Assembly (NCBI GenBank): GCA_905182995.1
Contig: CAJJDP010000048.1
Location: 62,001 to 126,000 of the forward strand
DNA length: 64,000 nucleotides
Direction of reading: 5' to 3'
Origin: Paramecium octaurelia
Taxonomy: Eukaryota > Ciliophora > Oligohymenophorea > Peniculida > Parameciidae
Under the pieces are notes generated by a model. That model worked only from the letters and a program-made list of their open reading frames with translations. It searched no databases and was not told the DNA's origin. Each line of letters begins with the position of its first letter. Within the stretch, counting starts at the first letter, position 1. The translations under genes and the position numbers were made by a program. Shown in pieces: positions 47,151 to 58,157 of this stretch.

Positions 47151-48908
47151 ATGAATAAAATCTTTATTATTGGATTGATTCTTGGTGTAAGCCTATGCCA
47201 ACAAAGAACAGTAATTGATAGACTGCAGGGCACTTAGGTTGTGGAGGAAGGACATAATGAGACAATATATAATATTCATTATTATGAGGAGGAGGACCCA
47301 AAGGAAAAGTATGAAAAATTGATGAACAATTTATTGAGTTTAAGTAAGCTTTGATATAATCAAGACCAAACACAACTTTTAACTTGTCAAAAGGGTGGCA
47401 GCCACGATTTTTTCGGTATGTCATTCCAAAGAGTTGGAAGACTAAACCATGAACTAAACTATATAGAACTTAAATAATTTGATGATGATTGCTACGCTTT
47501 AGTGAGAGTGAGTTACGAATATAATGATGCTGAAAATCGAGTTTAGGTGACCTTCGAGCCAGGATAATTTAAAAACGGAAAATAATGCTCAGAATTTTAC
47601 ATGATTGGAACAACTTTGAATTACAATATTGTAAAAATTAAGAATGGTAATATATTACAAAAAAATGTATTTAGGACATGACCATAAGGTTTTCTTCCAT
47701 TTTAAAAATGAAAAGCAAAAGGAAGCATTTAAATTGGCGGGAGCTTACATCTTCAGAACCTGTAATCATTTTGATTATTGGATCGGAGATTTGTTAACCA
47801 CAATTGAATTATTTTTTGGAGGATTTTCAGCTAATCCATATTTGGGTCCAGTCTTCGGTAGTTATCCACCAGAATGGATGATTAGATCAAATATAGAATT
47901 TATTGAGAAAGCTACAGGATATAGATGGAAGGAGAGACCCAATGTTGAAATAGAATGGTTAGAAGCAGAGATTCATTAAGGAGACTTTTTGGCTATTACT
48001 AGATTTGATGGATTAGATTAAATTATAGAATGGGGAACAGGAAGTAGATCAGGACATAGTGCTGTTATCTTTGAAATAGATGGTGTTAAATGGGTCGTAG
48101 AATCATAAGATGCTTGGTATTGGCCTAAGAAGAATATTCAAAAGAACAGATGGGAAGATTGGAAAGTCTATGCTAAGAATGCAGGATTCAATGTAGCCAT
48201 ATTGCCATTAAGTCCAGAGAAGAGAGCTTAATGGGATTAAGAGGGTGCTCTTAAATTCTGGAAATTTATGGAAGGGTAACCATATGGTTATCACAATTTT
48301 ATATTTGGATGGATAGATACACCAAAAGATAATTATCCCAGTTTTTTGAGTGCTGAATTAGCTACTTACATATTCTCATTCATAGAGAAGTTTGCTCCTA
48401 GTATTTCAACTAAAATGGTTGGTGAAGCATTAAATAAGAGATTAGGAACTGAAGGTTTGACAATCCCAGATATCACAATTGAGGCAGCTAAGAGAGGAAT
48501 TGAAATTGTAATACTCTTATATATAAATTAAGGCTGAATTATATGCCATGGTTGAGAAGGATGAATGGATTTACAGTGATGGACCAAGTTAAGTATGTTC
48601 TTCATTTGTTATTGGATTGTATAAAGCAGCTGGCTTATTTGGAGAATATCATATTTAAGCAACAGAGTAACTATTCATTATATCTATATAGATTTACACC
48701 CAAAGATGTTTATTAGTTGAACTTCTTTGATAAAAATTATAATGTTCCTAAAAAATGCAAACTCAATGATCCTGATTTGCCTTATTGTTAAATCATGGGA
48801 ACTCATAGAATGGAGTTGGAAGGTTATAATACAATAGATCCATATGAACGTATGAATGAGAGATGTCCAAGTATAGCTCCTGACTATAAAAGACCAGATA
48901 ATTGCTGA
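47151..48908 (+). CDS. secreted protein with permuted NlpC/P60 (YiiX-like) motifs
   Basis: Five exons; introns at 47344-47364 (21 nt), 47647-47674 (28 nt), 48508-48532 (25 nt) and 48667-48691 (25 nt); 553 codons. Signal peptide MNKIFIIGLILGVSLC. The N-terminal ~200 residues are beta-rich with Cys (LLTCQKGGSHDFFG, YNDAENRVQVTFEPG). The following ~330 residues show EIHQGDFLAITRFDG, GTGSRSGHSAVIFEIDG with a His, WVVESQDAWYWPKKNIQ, then much later GPSQVCSSFVIGLYKAAGLF with a Cys. His before Cys is the order of circularly permuted NlpC/P60 (LRAT/YaeF/YiiX-like) enzymes. It is probably a secreted or lysosomal thiol hydrolase; substrate unknown. Confidence 0.75.
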
Positions 48909-48954
48909 TTTAATAATAAAATATTAATATTAAGTCTTATTATTTTATTAATAA

Positions 48955-50039
48955 ATGTTAACAGAACTTATTATTGAAATCTGCGAATGTGAAAGAAGAA
49001 CAGAAACAGTCAGAAAATTACTTTCCTAATTATCTCAATTTGAACCTTATGCTGGTAAATTGTTTTATCAAGTTAGAGCATTCAAAAGAATGGACAAAAG
49101 TAGATGTGGAGAAATCTCTTATCAAGATATCATTGATTTTATGCTTGATAACAACTGCAGTCTAACAAGTTTAGAAGCATCCTATTTACTATAATATTTG
49201 GACTTCAACAGAGATGGAAGAGTAACCTACACAGAGTATATTTGTACTTATCATAAAGCTTTGCTAAACAGATACTACCAAAAACTGATCTTCTTCTTAA
49301 AGAAACAGCTGCTGCCAGAGATTCATACTTTGTATTAGCAAATAAAACTTTACCAAATGAAGTTGAATGGGGTTTGTTCAAAATACTCCATTAGGAATTG
49401 TCTAATTTTAAACATCTCAAAATTATCAAAGATTTATGCAAAGAATCAGTCTAATAAGCATTCTAAATGATAGATCATTACTAACTTGGATATTTTACTG
49501 CCCAACAGTATTTATAGATTTTATTTATTTATCATAGTTTAGAAAATTATTTTAAAAGCAATTACATTCAATATGATAAGCAGGATATTAGTGCATTCTT
49601 TCATGCTTCAGACAGGGATGAAGATAATAAAATATCCATTGTGGAATTTAATTATGTCATTAAGCCTTTTCATCCCTCCTAGATTTTAAAGGATAGGGAA
49701 AGAGCATTTTATAGCACTCCTAAGAAATATCGAAGAATTGATAACTCCCCAAAACCTTAGAATTCATTTACTAATGTGAGATCAAAATAATTCATTTACA
49801 AAACCCCTGTGAAAGCAGACCTTTCTTAACCAGATTTAGAAGTTTAAAAATAATAATTGATTTAATAAAGCGACTTCAATTTGATTGATTTATTTTATTA
49901 GCAACCTAAGGCTACTCCAGAAATGAAATTTAGAAAATTCTGCAAAACTATTCTTCCAAAAAATGCTCCTCCAAATTACTAATATAAGCCAATTAGTGCA
50001 AAAACATATTAGATGATGCTCAATATACTTAGATAATGA
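48955..50039 (+). CDS. EF-hand calcium-binding protein
   Basis: Two exons with an intron at 49236-49258 (23 nt); 354 codons. EF-hand 1 about residues 48-60 (MDKSRCGEISYQD) and EF-hand 2 (LDFNRDGRVTYTDF) where the last ligand is Asp after splicing. A further canonical loop near residues 205-220 (HASDRDEDNKISIVEF) and a degenerate one (MIDHYQLGYFTAQQY) lie in the second half. The C-terminal third is basic and disordered (AFYSTPKKYRRIDNSPK). It resembles the calmodulin-like ciliary/basal-body EF-hand proteins of ciliates; partner unknown. It converges on the next gene with 29 nt between stops. Confidence 0.85.
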
Positions 50040-50068
50040 TATTTTGATATTTATATATATAGCCGAAT

Positions 50069-50510
50069 TCATTTTTTTTAAGCTGGTCCAAAAATACCTT
50101 TCCTATTTTCTCTTTTGTAACATTTTTAAGTGAATTTAATTTATTACCCTATTCATTTTTATTTTACCATCAATCTAATAATCATGAATATATATATTCA
50201 TATAAAGACATAAAATCTCAATCTTCTTCTCATCTTAATCTATAAGGAGCTATTTTGAGTTGTCTAAAATTCCTGTTGAAAATATTAAAGCTGCTTGATA
50301 AATCAATCCAATAACAAATATTAATCAAACTATGTCAACTAAACAAATTAAGTAACTAAGTCAAATTATTTAAAGAGTAATGTCCTAAAGCTGCATCGTC
50401 CATTTTTGGATCAATATCAATATCAATTCTTCTAAAAGAGCTTGCTATTCATCTTAATCATAATACATATTCTTTGAAAGACTTGCTTAAAAATTGTGAT
50501 TGAATTCCAT
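50069..50510 (-). CDS. small membrane protein, splicing unresolved
   Basis: Starts MEFNHNFQASLSKN; a later exon reads RRIDIDIDPKMDDAALGHYS, LNNLTQLLNLF. Another frame gives a hydrophobic segment (LIFVIGLIYQAALIFSTG) and then a charged tail. At least two introns are required but the boundaries could not be fixed; one 35-nt candidate is at about 50440-50474. A one-span membrane protein of roughly 110-125 residues is likely. No family recognised. Confidence 0.45.
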
Positions 50511-50573
50511 TTTAATAAATTTAAGGTTTAATTAAAAAGTGTAATTAATTTTTTTTTTATTTGTTATTTTTAA

Positions 50574-51338
50574 ATGCTAAATTTCAATAATGAAAAAAGT
50601 GAAGAATCTGTTTAATAATTTTAGGATGGAGTGGATTATGAGGAGGATTGTTACCATTTAGAAAACGAATAAGAATATTAATAATAATATCACTTTCATA
50701 CTTAGAATCCAAAATTAAACACTTAAGTTTAAGTAGAAAGATATAAGACTTTGATGAATTAAGAGCCTAACACTAAGAACATTCCAAAGACATTTGGAAA
50801 TAACTTCAAAAAGTTTATGGAAGATTAAAAAAAAGATAATCAAGAGTATTTTTCAAAGAATCCTATGCAGAAAGAATTGAGCAATTTTATTAATAAAAAG
50901 AAGACTGCCAAATCAGCTGATTACACTATTCAAGATTTTAGAGATATCTTTGATTGTCATCAAACAAATTAATGGTTTCAATTTTATGTTGAGAATGTTT
51001 TACTATTGGATTTAATTAATTCTAATAGGATTGAAGATCCAGATATATACATTATATTTATAGAGCATTATTTAGCTGGAGCTCGGGACCCACTAAATTT
51101 CATTTCAAATCGTCCAATCAAGAGTAAAAAATAAGACTTAAAGTTCAAAAAGCAAAAGGAGAAATAAAAAGCAATTTAATAGATTTAACTCTAAAATTTA
51201 CAAAATGATGAATAAAATTTAGGAATTTAAAATTAACAGTCCGATTAAGAAAATAATTAAGAAATTTTTAATGAATTCTCAATTATGAATGGCTAGGATT
51301 ACCATATTGATAAAGAATTTAACGATAATTCTGATTGA
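50574..51338 (+). CDS. unknown protein, Gln/Lys-rich
   Basis: Single exon of 255 codons. Acidic Q-rich start (NNEKSEESVQQFQDGVDYEE), a central helical region (YTIQDFRDIFDCHQTNQWF, YVENVLLLDLINSNRIEDP, YIIFIEHYLAGARDPLNF) and a basic Gln-rich tail (KKQDLKFKKQKEKQKAIQQ). The central piece looks like a folded unit but matches no family I know. It starts 63 nt from the divergent small membrane-protein gene. Confidence 0.7.
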
Positions 51339-51378
51339 TATTATGATAATTTAATTTTTTTAGTGAATAATTAATATA

Positions 51379-54112
51379 ATGGATAATAGATAATGTGAAC
51401 AGAAACCATCAGTACTAAGTTATTCTTCTTTCGATTCCTATGTCATTCAAGATGAACATGATGGAAATCTTAGTATTCATCAATTAAAAGAAAAGCCATT
51501 TTTTAGTTTTTAAGAAGCAAAGGATTAAAATGGAGAAACTAACTTAAATGTTAATGGTAAAAATAATCAACACAAATAAAAATAACCATATGAAACAGTA
51601 TTTACTAAAAATATTATAGATTTAGGATTCACTCTATACTGAGGAGAAATTAGAATTGCCCTGTTAACAACTCAGATAAATCCCTAAATTACAATAAAAT
51701 TTTGTCAACATAAAGTTATTGAACTTATCCTAAAACTAATTAACAACTGTACCACCTTAGATAATGTAATTTTTGTTTATTTCTTAATATTTATAGGCGC
51801 ATGACAAATTTGCAAAAGTTGATCTTGAGCAGCAATTAAATTAATGTCTTACCAATATTTTTGCAAACCTTGAAATACTTAGAATATCTAGACATGCAAG
51901 ACAATCTAATCAAGGTCTTTAATGTCAATCCTCCAGAACTTAAATATCTGAACTTATCAAATAATTATATAGAGTAACTGTATTTTCCTAACTTGGAACA
52001 TTTATGCATCTAGATGAATTGTTTTACCTTAATACCCAAGGGATTTCATAAAGTACTTTATGGGATGCAATATTTTGAATTCGATTGGTTTAAGTATTGC
52101 AAACCAGCATTGCCAATGAAGATTAACTTTGAGAAGTACCAGCATATAAAGGATAAGTTGATATCTATTTTACAAACTACAAGCCTTAATTTCTAAAGTT
52201 TTGTTAAATTGTTGAGTCTTTCTGAGCCTAACTTCTCTCAGACTGATTATAAGTACAATAAATACTATTTTCTAGATACAGAAATCTATTTTTTTAGGCA
52301 GGATCCTCTAATGAAATTGGTATTCTTCATAGTTTAACTTAAATAATACCAGAACATATTAATAGTTTAGATTTTGATCAAAATACTCCTTTGAGTGCTT
52401 GTTACATTGAAGGTAAAACGAGGTAATAATACACTTTAATAAAGATCAGTCAAAGTATTAAGAAGTCTGGGTGGTAAATTTGCTCCTTAAACAATTCATG
52501 TTATTTGTTAAAGAGTAGATTTAGCCTTTTTCAAAATGATTTTAAATCTCAATGAAGAAGATAATTCGATAACATAACATACTGATTTGAATTTAATTAA
52601 TTTTAGAAACATTGATGGCAATACACCTCTACACCAATTGTTCATGAATTATTCCAAGAATCCAGATGCCAAAGAAATGGCCAATCTCCTCTTATTATTA
52701 GATGCTGATCCAAACAGCGAAAACAATGAAGGTTGGACTCCTTTGGATTTGGCTGTCAGGAAAGCTTAAATTAGTGCAATTTAATATGCAGTTGAATACA
52801 ATAAGAAATTATATCATTTAAGATCGCATCAGTAACTATTTGATTTCGAGAAAAAATCTGGTATAAGTGAATGGTCTTTGAGCCATGTAGCTGCAAGTGT
52901 TGGTAATATTGAAATATTGGAATTGCTCAGTCAGGTATTTAGAATATATATAAAAGATTAATATAGACTTATTTTAAGTAAGTAAGTGTAATAGATTACC
53001 AAGAAATTTGGCAATACAAAGTTTAACTATGTTAAAGAATATGAGGAAATTGGAAAAAAGATAGATCATTAGAAATGTATTGCATGAAACCGTTTCAGTG
53101 TCATAGACAGAAAAAAATGTATATCAAATGAAAAATTAAATTGAAAAAAACATGAATAAGAAACATATGAATATTGCCTAAAAATTAATTGAAAATGATG
53201 ATGATAATTTTGATCTGGACGACAACTCTTTAAGAATAGCTAGTGAAAGCTCGATAAAGGATATCGCAAGCGAATCAGCCCCTATATTTTAAAGATTAGC
53301 CAATAAAGAAATTACAAGAATGCAGTTAGAAAAATAAAACATGTCCACTTTAGATACTACAGATTTTGCAGATCATATGCCTGAAATATAAAAACTATTG
53401 AGAAATCACAACTATGAAATTGCTCTTCAAAAACTCAAATATGCTTTATTGAGTGATATGCTTCCCTTGTCCGAAAGATTAAAATATAAAGATTACCTAC
53501 AAGTGATATAGTTTAAAATGAAATATTCAAAAGTGGAAATGCAATAATACTTAAGAAATAGTCTGAATCTAAATTTAAGTGAATTTCAATTCAAAGGAAT
53601 TCCTTCAGATTAAAAATGTATAAATTAAACTTATTAAAGCCAAAATTATCAAAGAATTAATTAACGTTATTAAAGATCAATCAAAAAATGAGGCCTCCAA
53701 AATTTCATTTCATATTGAAAAAATGCAACTTGTTTGTCAGAATCCTTTGTTGCATTAAGAACTGCTCGCAAAAGATTTAACAACCATTAATGAATTGAGA
53801 CAACGATTGAGCAATAATCTTATTTATGATATTGCTAATTATGCAGAATCAATATTTTAGTTGAATGACTAAATTTATTATTGGATTAATACGAGTTCAG
53901 GAAGATGCGAGAAGATCTTAACAAAGTCAAACATCCCAAATATTATTAATTACGAATGCTTGTAGAAGATGAAATTCATCAAGAAAATTAAACCAAGAGA
54001 AAAAGACTATGATAATATTGAACAAGATATGATCGAACCGGAATCATCCATATCTTCATATCAATAATTTACTTACATTATCACGCCATTTCAAAATAGC
54101 AAAAGATTCTGA
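51379..54112 (+). CDS. leucine-rich repeat plus ankyrin repeat protein
   Basis: Seven exons; introns at 51598-51619, 51766-51796 (31 nt), 52253-52275, 52423-52444, 52935-52956 and 53618-53639; 864 codons. Residues ~90-190 are LRRs (NIKLLNLSQNQLTTVPPQI, NLQKLILSSNQINVLP, LEYLDMQDNLIKVF, ELKYLNLSNNYIEQL). Residues ~290-500 are ankyrin-like repeats (SNEIGILHSLTQIIPEHINS, DFDQNTPLSACYIEG, NIDGNTPLHQLFMNYSKN, NEGWTPLDLAVRKAQ, WSLSHVAASVGNIEILELL). The remaining ~360 residues are charged and helical with an Asp-rich patch (ENDDDNFDLDDNSLR). No catalytic domain is visible; it should be a scaffold. Intron removal in every case restores the repeat register. Confidence 0.88.
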
Positions 54113-54878
54113 AAATTAATTTAATATATTATTATATTATTTATACTTTTAATTATTAGAGTAGACTTATGGATTATCATCTAAAACTATTAAATATGGA
54201 TATACCAATTCGGTATAGTGATTTATGAGAATTCATAATTGGGTTGAAATGGATAAATCAAAGTAAAAATTTCTTATTTTTGTTCTTACTTTTTGATACA
54301 AGTCTAGTTGGTTTTATTAACATGAAGATGCCATTGAAAAGCTATAGATACCTTAAACAACTCAATGTAAGATTTTTCAATTTTTTTACTTTCTTTAAAT
54401 ACTCATTTTATTTGAGAAAGAGTTAAACTCTCTATTTTCTAATCACTATGCGTGTTTAAGGATGGTCGTTACTTTAGGTCCAATTAGAATACTTAACTTT
54501 ACCTTATTCTGCTATCATAAATTTCTAATATGCAAGAACTAAACTGCAAACCAGCATTAAGAATTCAAATGAACTTTAGCTTATGGAAATCCATATGATA
54601 AGTAAGCATGTTGAACATTAAACTTTGAGGTTCAATCTTAGAAACGTCAATAGCGTATTATTTAGTCTTGTACATAATCAATTGGTTTATCTAAACTGAT
54701 GATTGTTTTCCTTATCCTTCTTAAGGCAAGATAAATTTTTATATGTTAAATTGACAACAGTTAACTTATAGATTTGATTGAAATGGATGTGACATATTTG
54801 TATTTATGAAACTATATTGAAACTTTTTATTTTACAAAATAAATAAAGTAATATTATTTAATAATATAAAAACGAATA
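54113..54878. other. 766-nt gap with a weak ORF
   Basis: A plus-strand frame at 54229-54699 has 157 codons without TGA and would encode a Phe/Leu-rich peptide, but it has no upstream ATG and shows no family resemblance. An alternative start at 54225 (MRIHNWVEMDKSK) needs unclear splicing. Nothing else was seen. Confidence 0.35.
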
Positions 54879-56292
54879 ATGGAGAATAGAGAATTTGAAG
54901 AACTGAGTGCTAATTCTAAAAAGTCTGATAGACATAAATCAACTCCAATATAAGCTTATTTTAACTTTGTGAAATCTAATTTAGGAATTGGTATATGATT
55001 ATAAAACAACATATGCAGGAGCTATTGTATTACCTTTTGTAACTTATTCTGTGGGATGGTTTTGGTCAATATTTTTATTTTTGCCAGTTGCCTTTAGTTG
55101 TGTTTAGTGATATATATCTTAATAATTTTAGATCAAGTATTTTATTGATTGGAGTTGCTGATCATTTGGCAGTGGATAAAATTTTATATGCCGATGTTAT
55201 CCGTATCACTTTGGGCCTAAAGTGGGCGTTCTCTTTGGACATAGCAATTGTATTACAATTGGTTGGCATATGCATAGCCTATTTAATATTTTTGACTGAA
55301 TCTGTAACACAATCTCTATTATCGATTGGAATTGAATTTGAGAAGTGGCAATCATTATGTATGACATTGCTCATTATCTTCCCTTTATCTTATATAAAGA
55401 ACATCCACTTCTTTCATTTAACAAGCAAATACGGATTCTATGCTGCCATAATGGGTTTCATAGTGGTGCTCTATGATTGCTCCATAAGGTTCTCTAAAGG
55501 ATTGTACAGTTTTGAGAATGCCATCAATATTAGAAGTAAGTCAATAGTTTTTATAAGAAAAGGCTCTTTTCATTACGTTGGAGTGGCCATTCTCTGTTGC
55601 GAAGGCATATTAACCATACTACCAATCCGAGACAGCATGGTCAATAAGCTAGACTTCAAAATGGTTGCAATTAACAGTATGATTACTGCATTTGGAATCT
55701 CCATTTTCATAGCTTTGATTGCTGTTCCAACATATTAATCAGACATAAAACCCATCCTTATTTTTAATTTAGAAGTAATTCCCATTATAAATAGAGAATC
55801 CTTATCTATAATTCATTTCAGTGGTGTTCTATTCTATCAGTTTATTATTAACATATCCTTTATAATTGTTTCCAGCGGTGTAAATAATTGAGAGAATGAT
55901 TTTAGAGAAGTAATCCTATTAGGAAGTTCCATAATAACCCTAAATTAATGAATTTGAAAATAATTAAATTGAAAATAATAGAGAAGATTCAATGTTTGCA
56001 GATACAAAAATACAAATTGCGATAAGAACTTTGGCAATGATGTGCATATATTTAATAGCTTACTATGTTCCACATTTGTCTCACTTTTTGAATTTCATGG
56101 GAAGTATTTTTGGATCACTATTATAAGTATGATAGATTGATATATAAGTTCTGCTTCCCTGTATTGGCCCATATGATTCACTTCAAGAAAACATCTGAGC
56201 CTTAACCTAAAGCAACTTATACGTTTGTTTTAATAGTAGCAATTTTAGCAATGGTTTTGGGTTCAATAGAATCCTTAAGAGCCATGATGTGA
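54879..56292 (+). CDS. amino acid/auxin permease family transporter
   Basis: Five exons; introns at 54991-55018 (28 nt), 55107-55131 (25 nt), 55775-55796 (22 nt, ends GAG) and 56127-56148 (22 nt); 439 codons. The AAAP pattern is clear: NFVKSNLGIGAIVLPF (the family's N-x-x-x-G-x-G-I/L-x-x-P), YADVIRITLGLKWAFSLDIA, a mid membrane region with GVAILCCEGILTILPI, and SISLLLTYPLQLFPAVQIIE, the TYPLQL.P...I.E motif. Late helices include IRTLAMMCIYLIAYYVPHL and GSIFGSLLQFCFPVLAH. An acidic/Asn-rich insert is present near residue 330. It should be a proton-coupled amino-acid transporter of plasma membrane or lysosome. Confidence 0.9.
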
Positions 56293-56358
56293 TCTTGTAT
56301 TCATTATAAAAAATAAACAGTTTAATAATATTATTATACAGATCTACATACAAATGCT

Positions 56359-57936
56359 TCAAAGAATTTTAACTGGTTATTTTCTCCTCTTTTTTCCGAC
56401 CTTTGATGGAGGTAATTTGGGGAATCTCCAGAGATCTCCTCCATTTAAGTGTTTGGCTTCATAATACCCACCTTCTTTGCCATGAGATTTGGCAACCACA
56501 CGTCTAGTTTATTTATATATATATATTGATACCTCTCCAATGTTCCCTACTCTGTACACATATCAAGAATGAGATGCTTTCCTCTTTTTAATGGATCGAA
56601 TGTAATTCTTGGCCAATCTTGTCCCTCTTAAACCAAAGCTTTCTTGGATACTGCCAAATATGAGAATTTCTCTGTCACAGCAGTATTTTCATAGATGTAC
56701 TTTGGGAATACTCTTAATTATACAATTAAAATTACCATCCTTTGGCCAAGCAGTAAACATCTACTTAAAATGACACCATTAAAATCCTTCTTTAGCCATT
56801 GGACATGATTATTAATGCTAACAGGGAGCAACAACAACACCTTTTTACTTCAATATCCATTCTCTGAAATCATTTACAAAACGGAATCCTGTTGGTGATC
56901 CAGGACATACTAGAACCATGACTCCATCATCTGATAATTTAGCCCATAAGGATTACAATGCTAATAATCTTGCCTCAGGATGATTAATCTCTTCTAATAC
57001 ATATGCTATGCTTATAAAATCAAAATAATCGTAGCTTAGTTCCAATGTATGTGACAAGCTTTCATAAAATTTAACATCCTTAATATAATCTTAAGTAACA
57101 AATTTTCCTAGTTTTCTCATATATACATTTGGTTCAACACAAACTATGTTTTTAACATCAGGATACAATTTCTTGAAACTCCATGCCCATGTTCCTATTC
57201 CACTTCCATAATCAAGCATAGATTTTGGATTAAAATTTGGATTTCTCTTTTATATTTCAGTCATTATTTTTTAACCAACTGCAAAAGATCCAGGAACTTT
57301 TCTTAAGAAGTATGATACTGTTAAAATTTAGTCATAATCTATGGCAGATGCAAAGTTATGAAATTCTTCTAGTTTTTCTTCAGCACTATTTACTCTATCC
57401 ACATTTACATCCTTCTTCTATCTTCTTTCGAATATCTTATCCAAAATTTATTATTCACTTGTTCCTTTTTTATATAAATGGATAACTTTTTTCTCTGTTA
57501 ATTTTTATAAATTTTCTGGATTCTCGAATAAATTGTTCCTTTTTATTGTGACAGATACTGGTTTCTCAAGTGCATGCAATAATTAATACATTCTCATATA
57601 TTTATAAGAAGCTTCTCTTAATTCATCAGGAGGATATTTTGAAAATACTTTTCTAGCCTTTTTTAAGATCTCCTCTGGTAAAGAAAGAGCTGGTTGATGA
57701 TTACATGCCATTAAATATTCGGGAGATTTTATGAATTTTTTCTCAAAAACCTTTTTCTGATTGTTTTCCAAATTATCTTAATTCTCAGGTATATTCACTT
57801 TCTCCTCTTTCTCCTTAGATTCAATTGATTCACCTGAAATATTTTCATCATCATTTTTTTTTGAATTGTTGATTAAGGAAGTTCTTAGTTATTTAACTCT
57901 CCTTGCAAATGCAAAACTAGCCCTGAATATAATCAT
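56359..57936 (-). CDS. METTL17: mitochondrial ribosome assembly protein METTL17/Rsm22
   Basis: Three exons, introns at 56504-56532 (29 nt) and 56711-56735 (25 nt); 508 codons. N-terminus MIIFRASFAFARRVKQLR is a mitochondrial presequence. Then LSLPEEILKKARKVFSKYPP, YFLRKVPGSFAVGQKIMTEI, and the SAM-fold motif I SMLDYGSGIGTWAWSFKKLY with VCVEPN after it. FISIAYVLEEINHPEARL and VLVCPGSPTGFRFVNDFREW follow. The Cys-rich module VVVAPCQHQQSCPMAKEGF then WCHF supplies the iron-sulfur ligands known in Rsm22/METTL17. The tail is basic. It helps small-subunit mitoribosome assembly. The start is divergent from the IP3R-type gene by 221 nt. Confidence 0.92.
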
Positions 57937-58157
57937 ATATATAATTTAATTAAATGAAATCTAATCATTATCATATATATTCTTAATTTATTGAAATATA
58001 TTTAAAATGAGAACTGCTTTTATAACTTTGATCTATAAATTTTACTTTTGGGTAAATAAATCATGGTCTTTATGATTTTGTATTCGAAATTGGAAAATGA
58101 CTTAAAAATACTTTTAGTGTTTTATTAATTAACTTTAGTTATATAATAATTAAATTT

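Noticed and set aside
54244-54426. Phe/Leu-rich frame in the gap before the permease
   Set aside because: It starts at TTG, has no ATG in phase and looks like translated AT-rich DNA.
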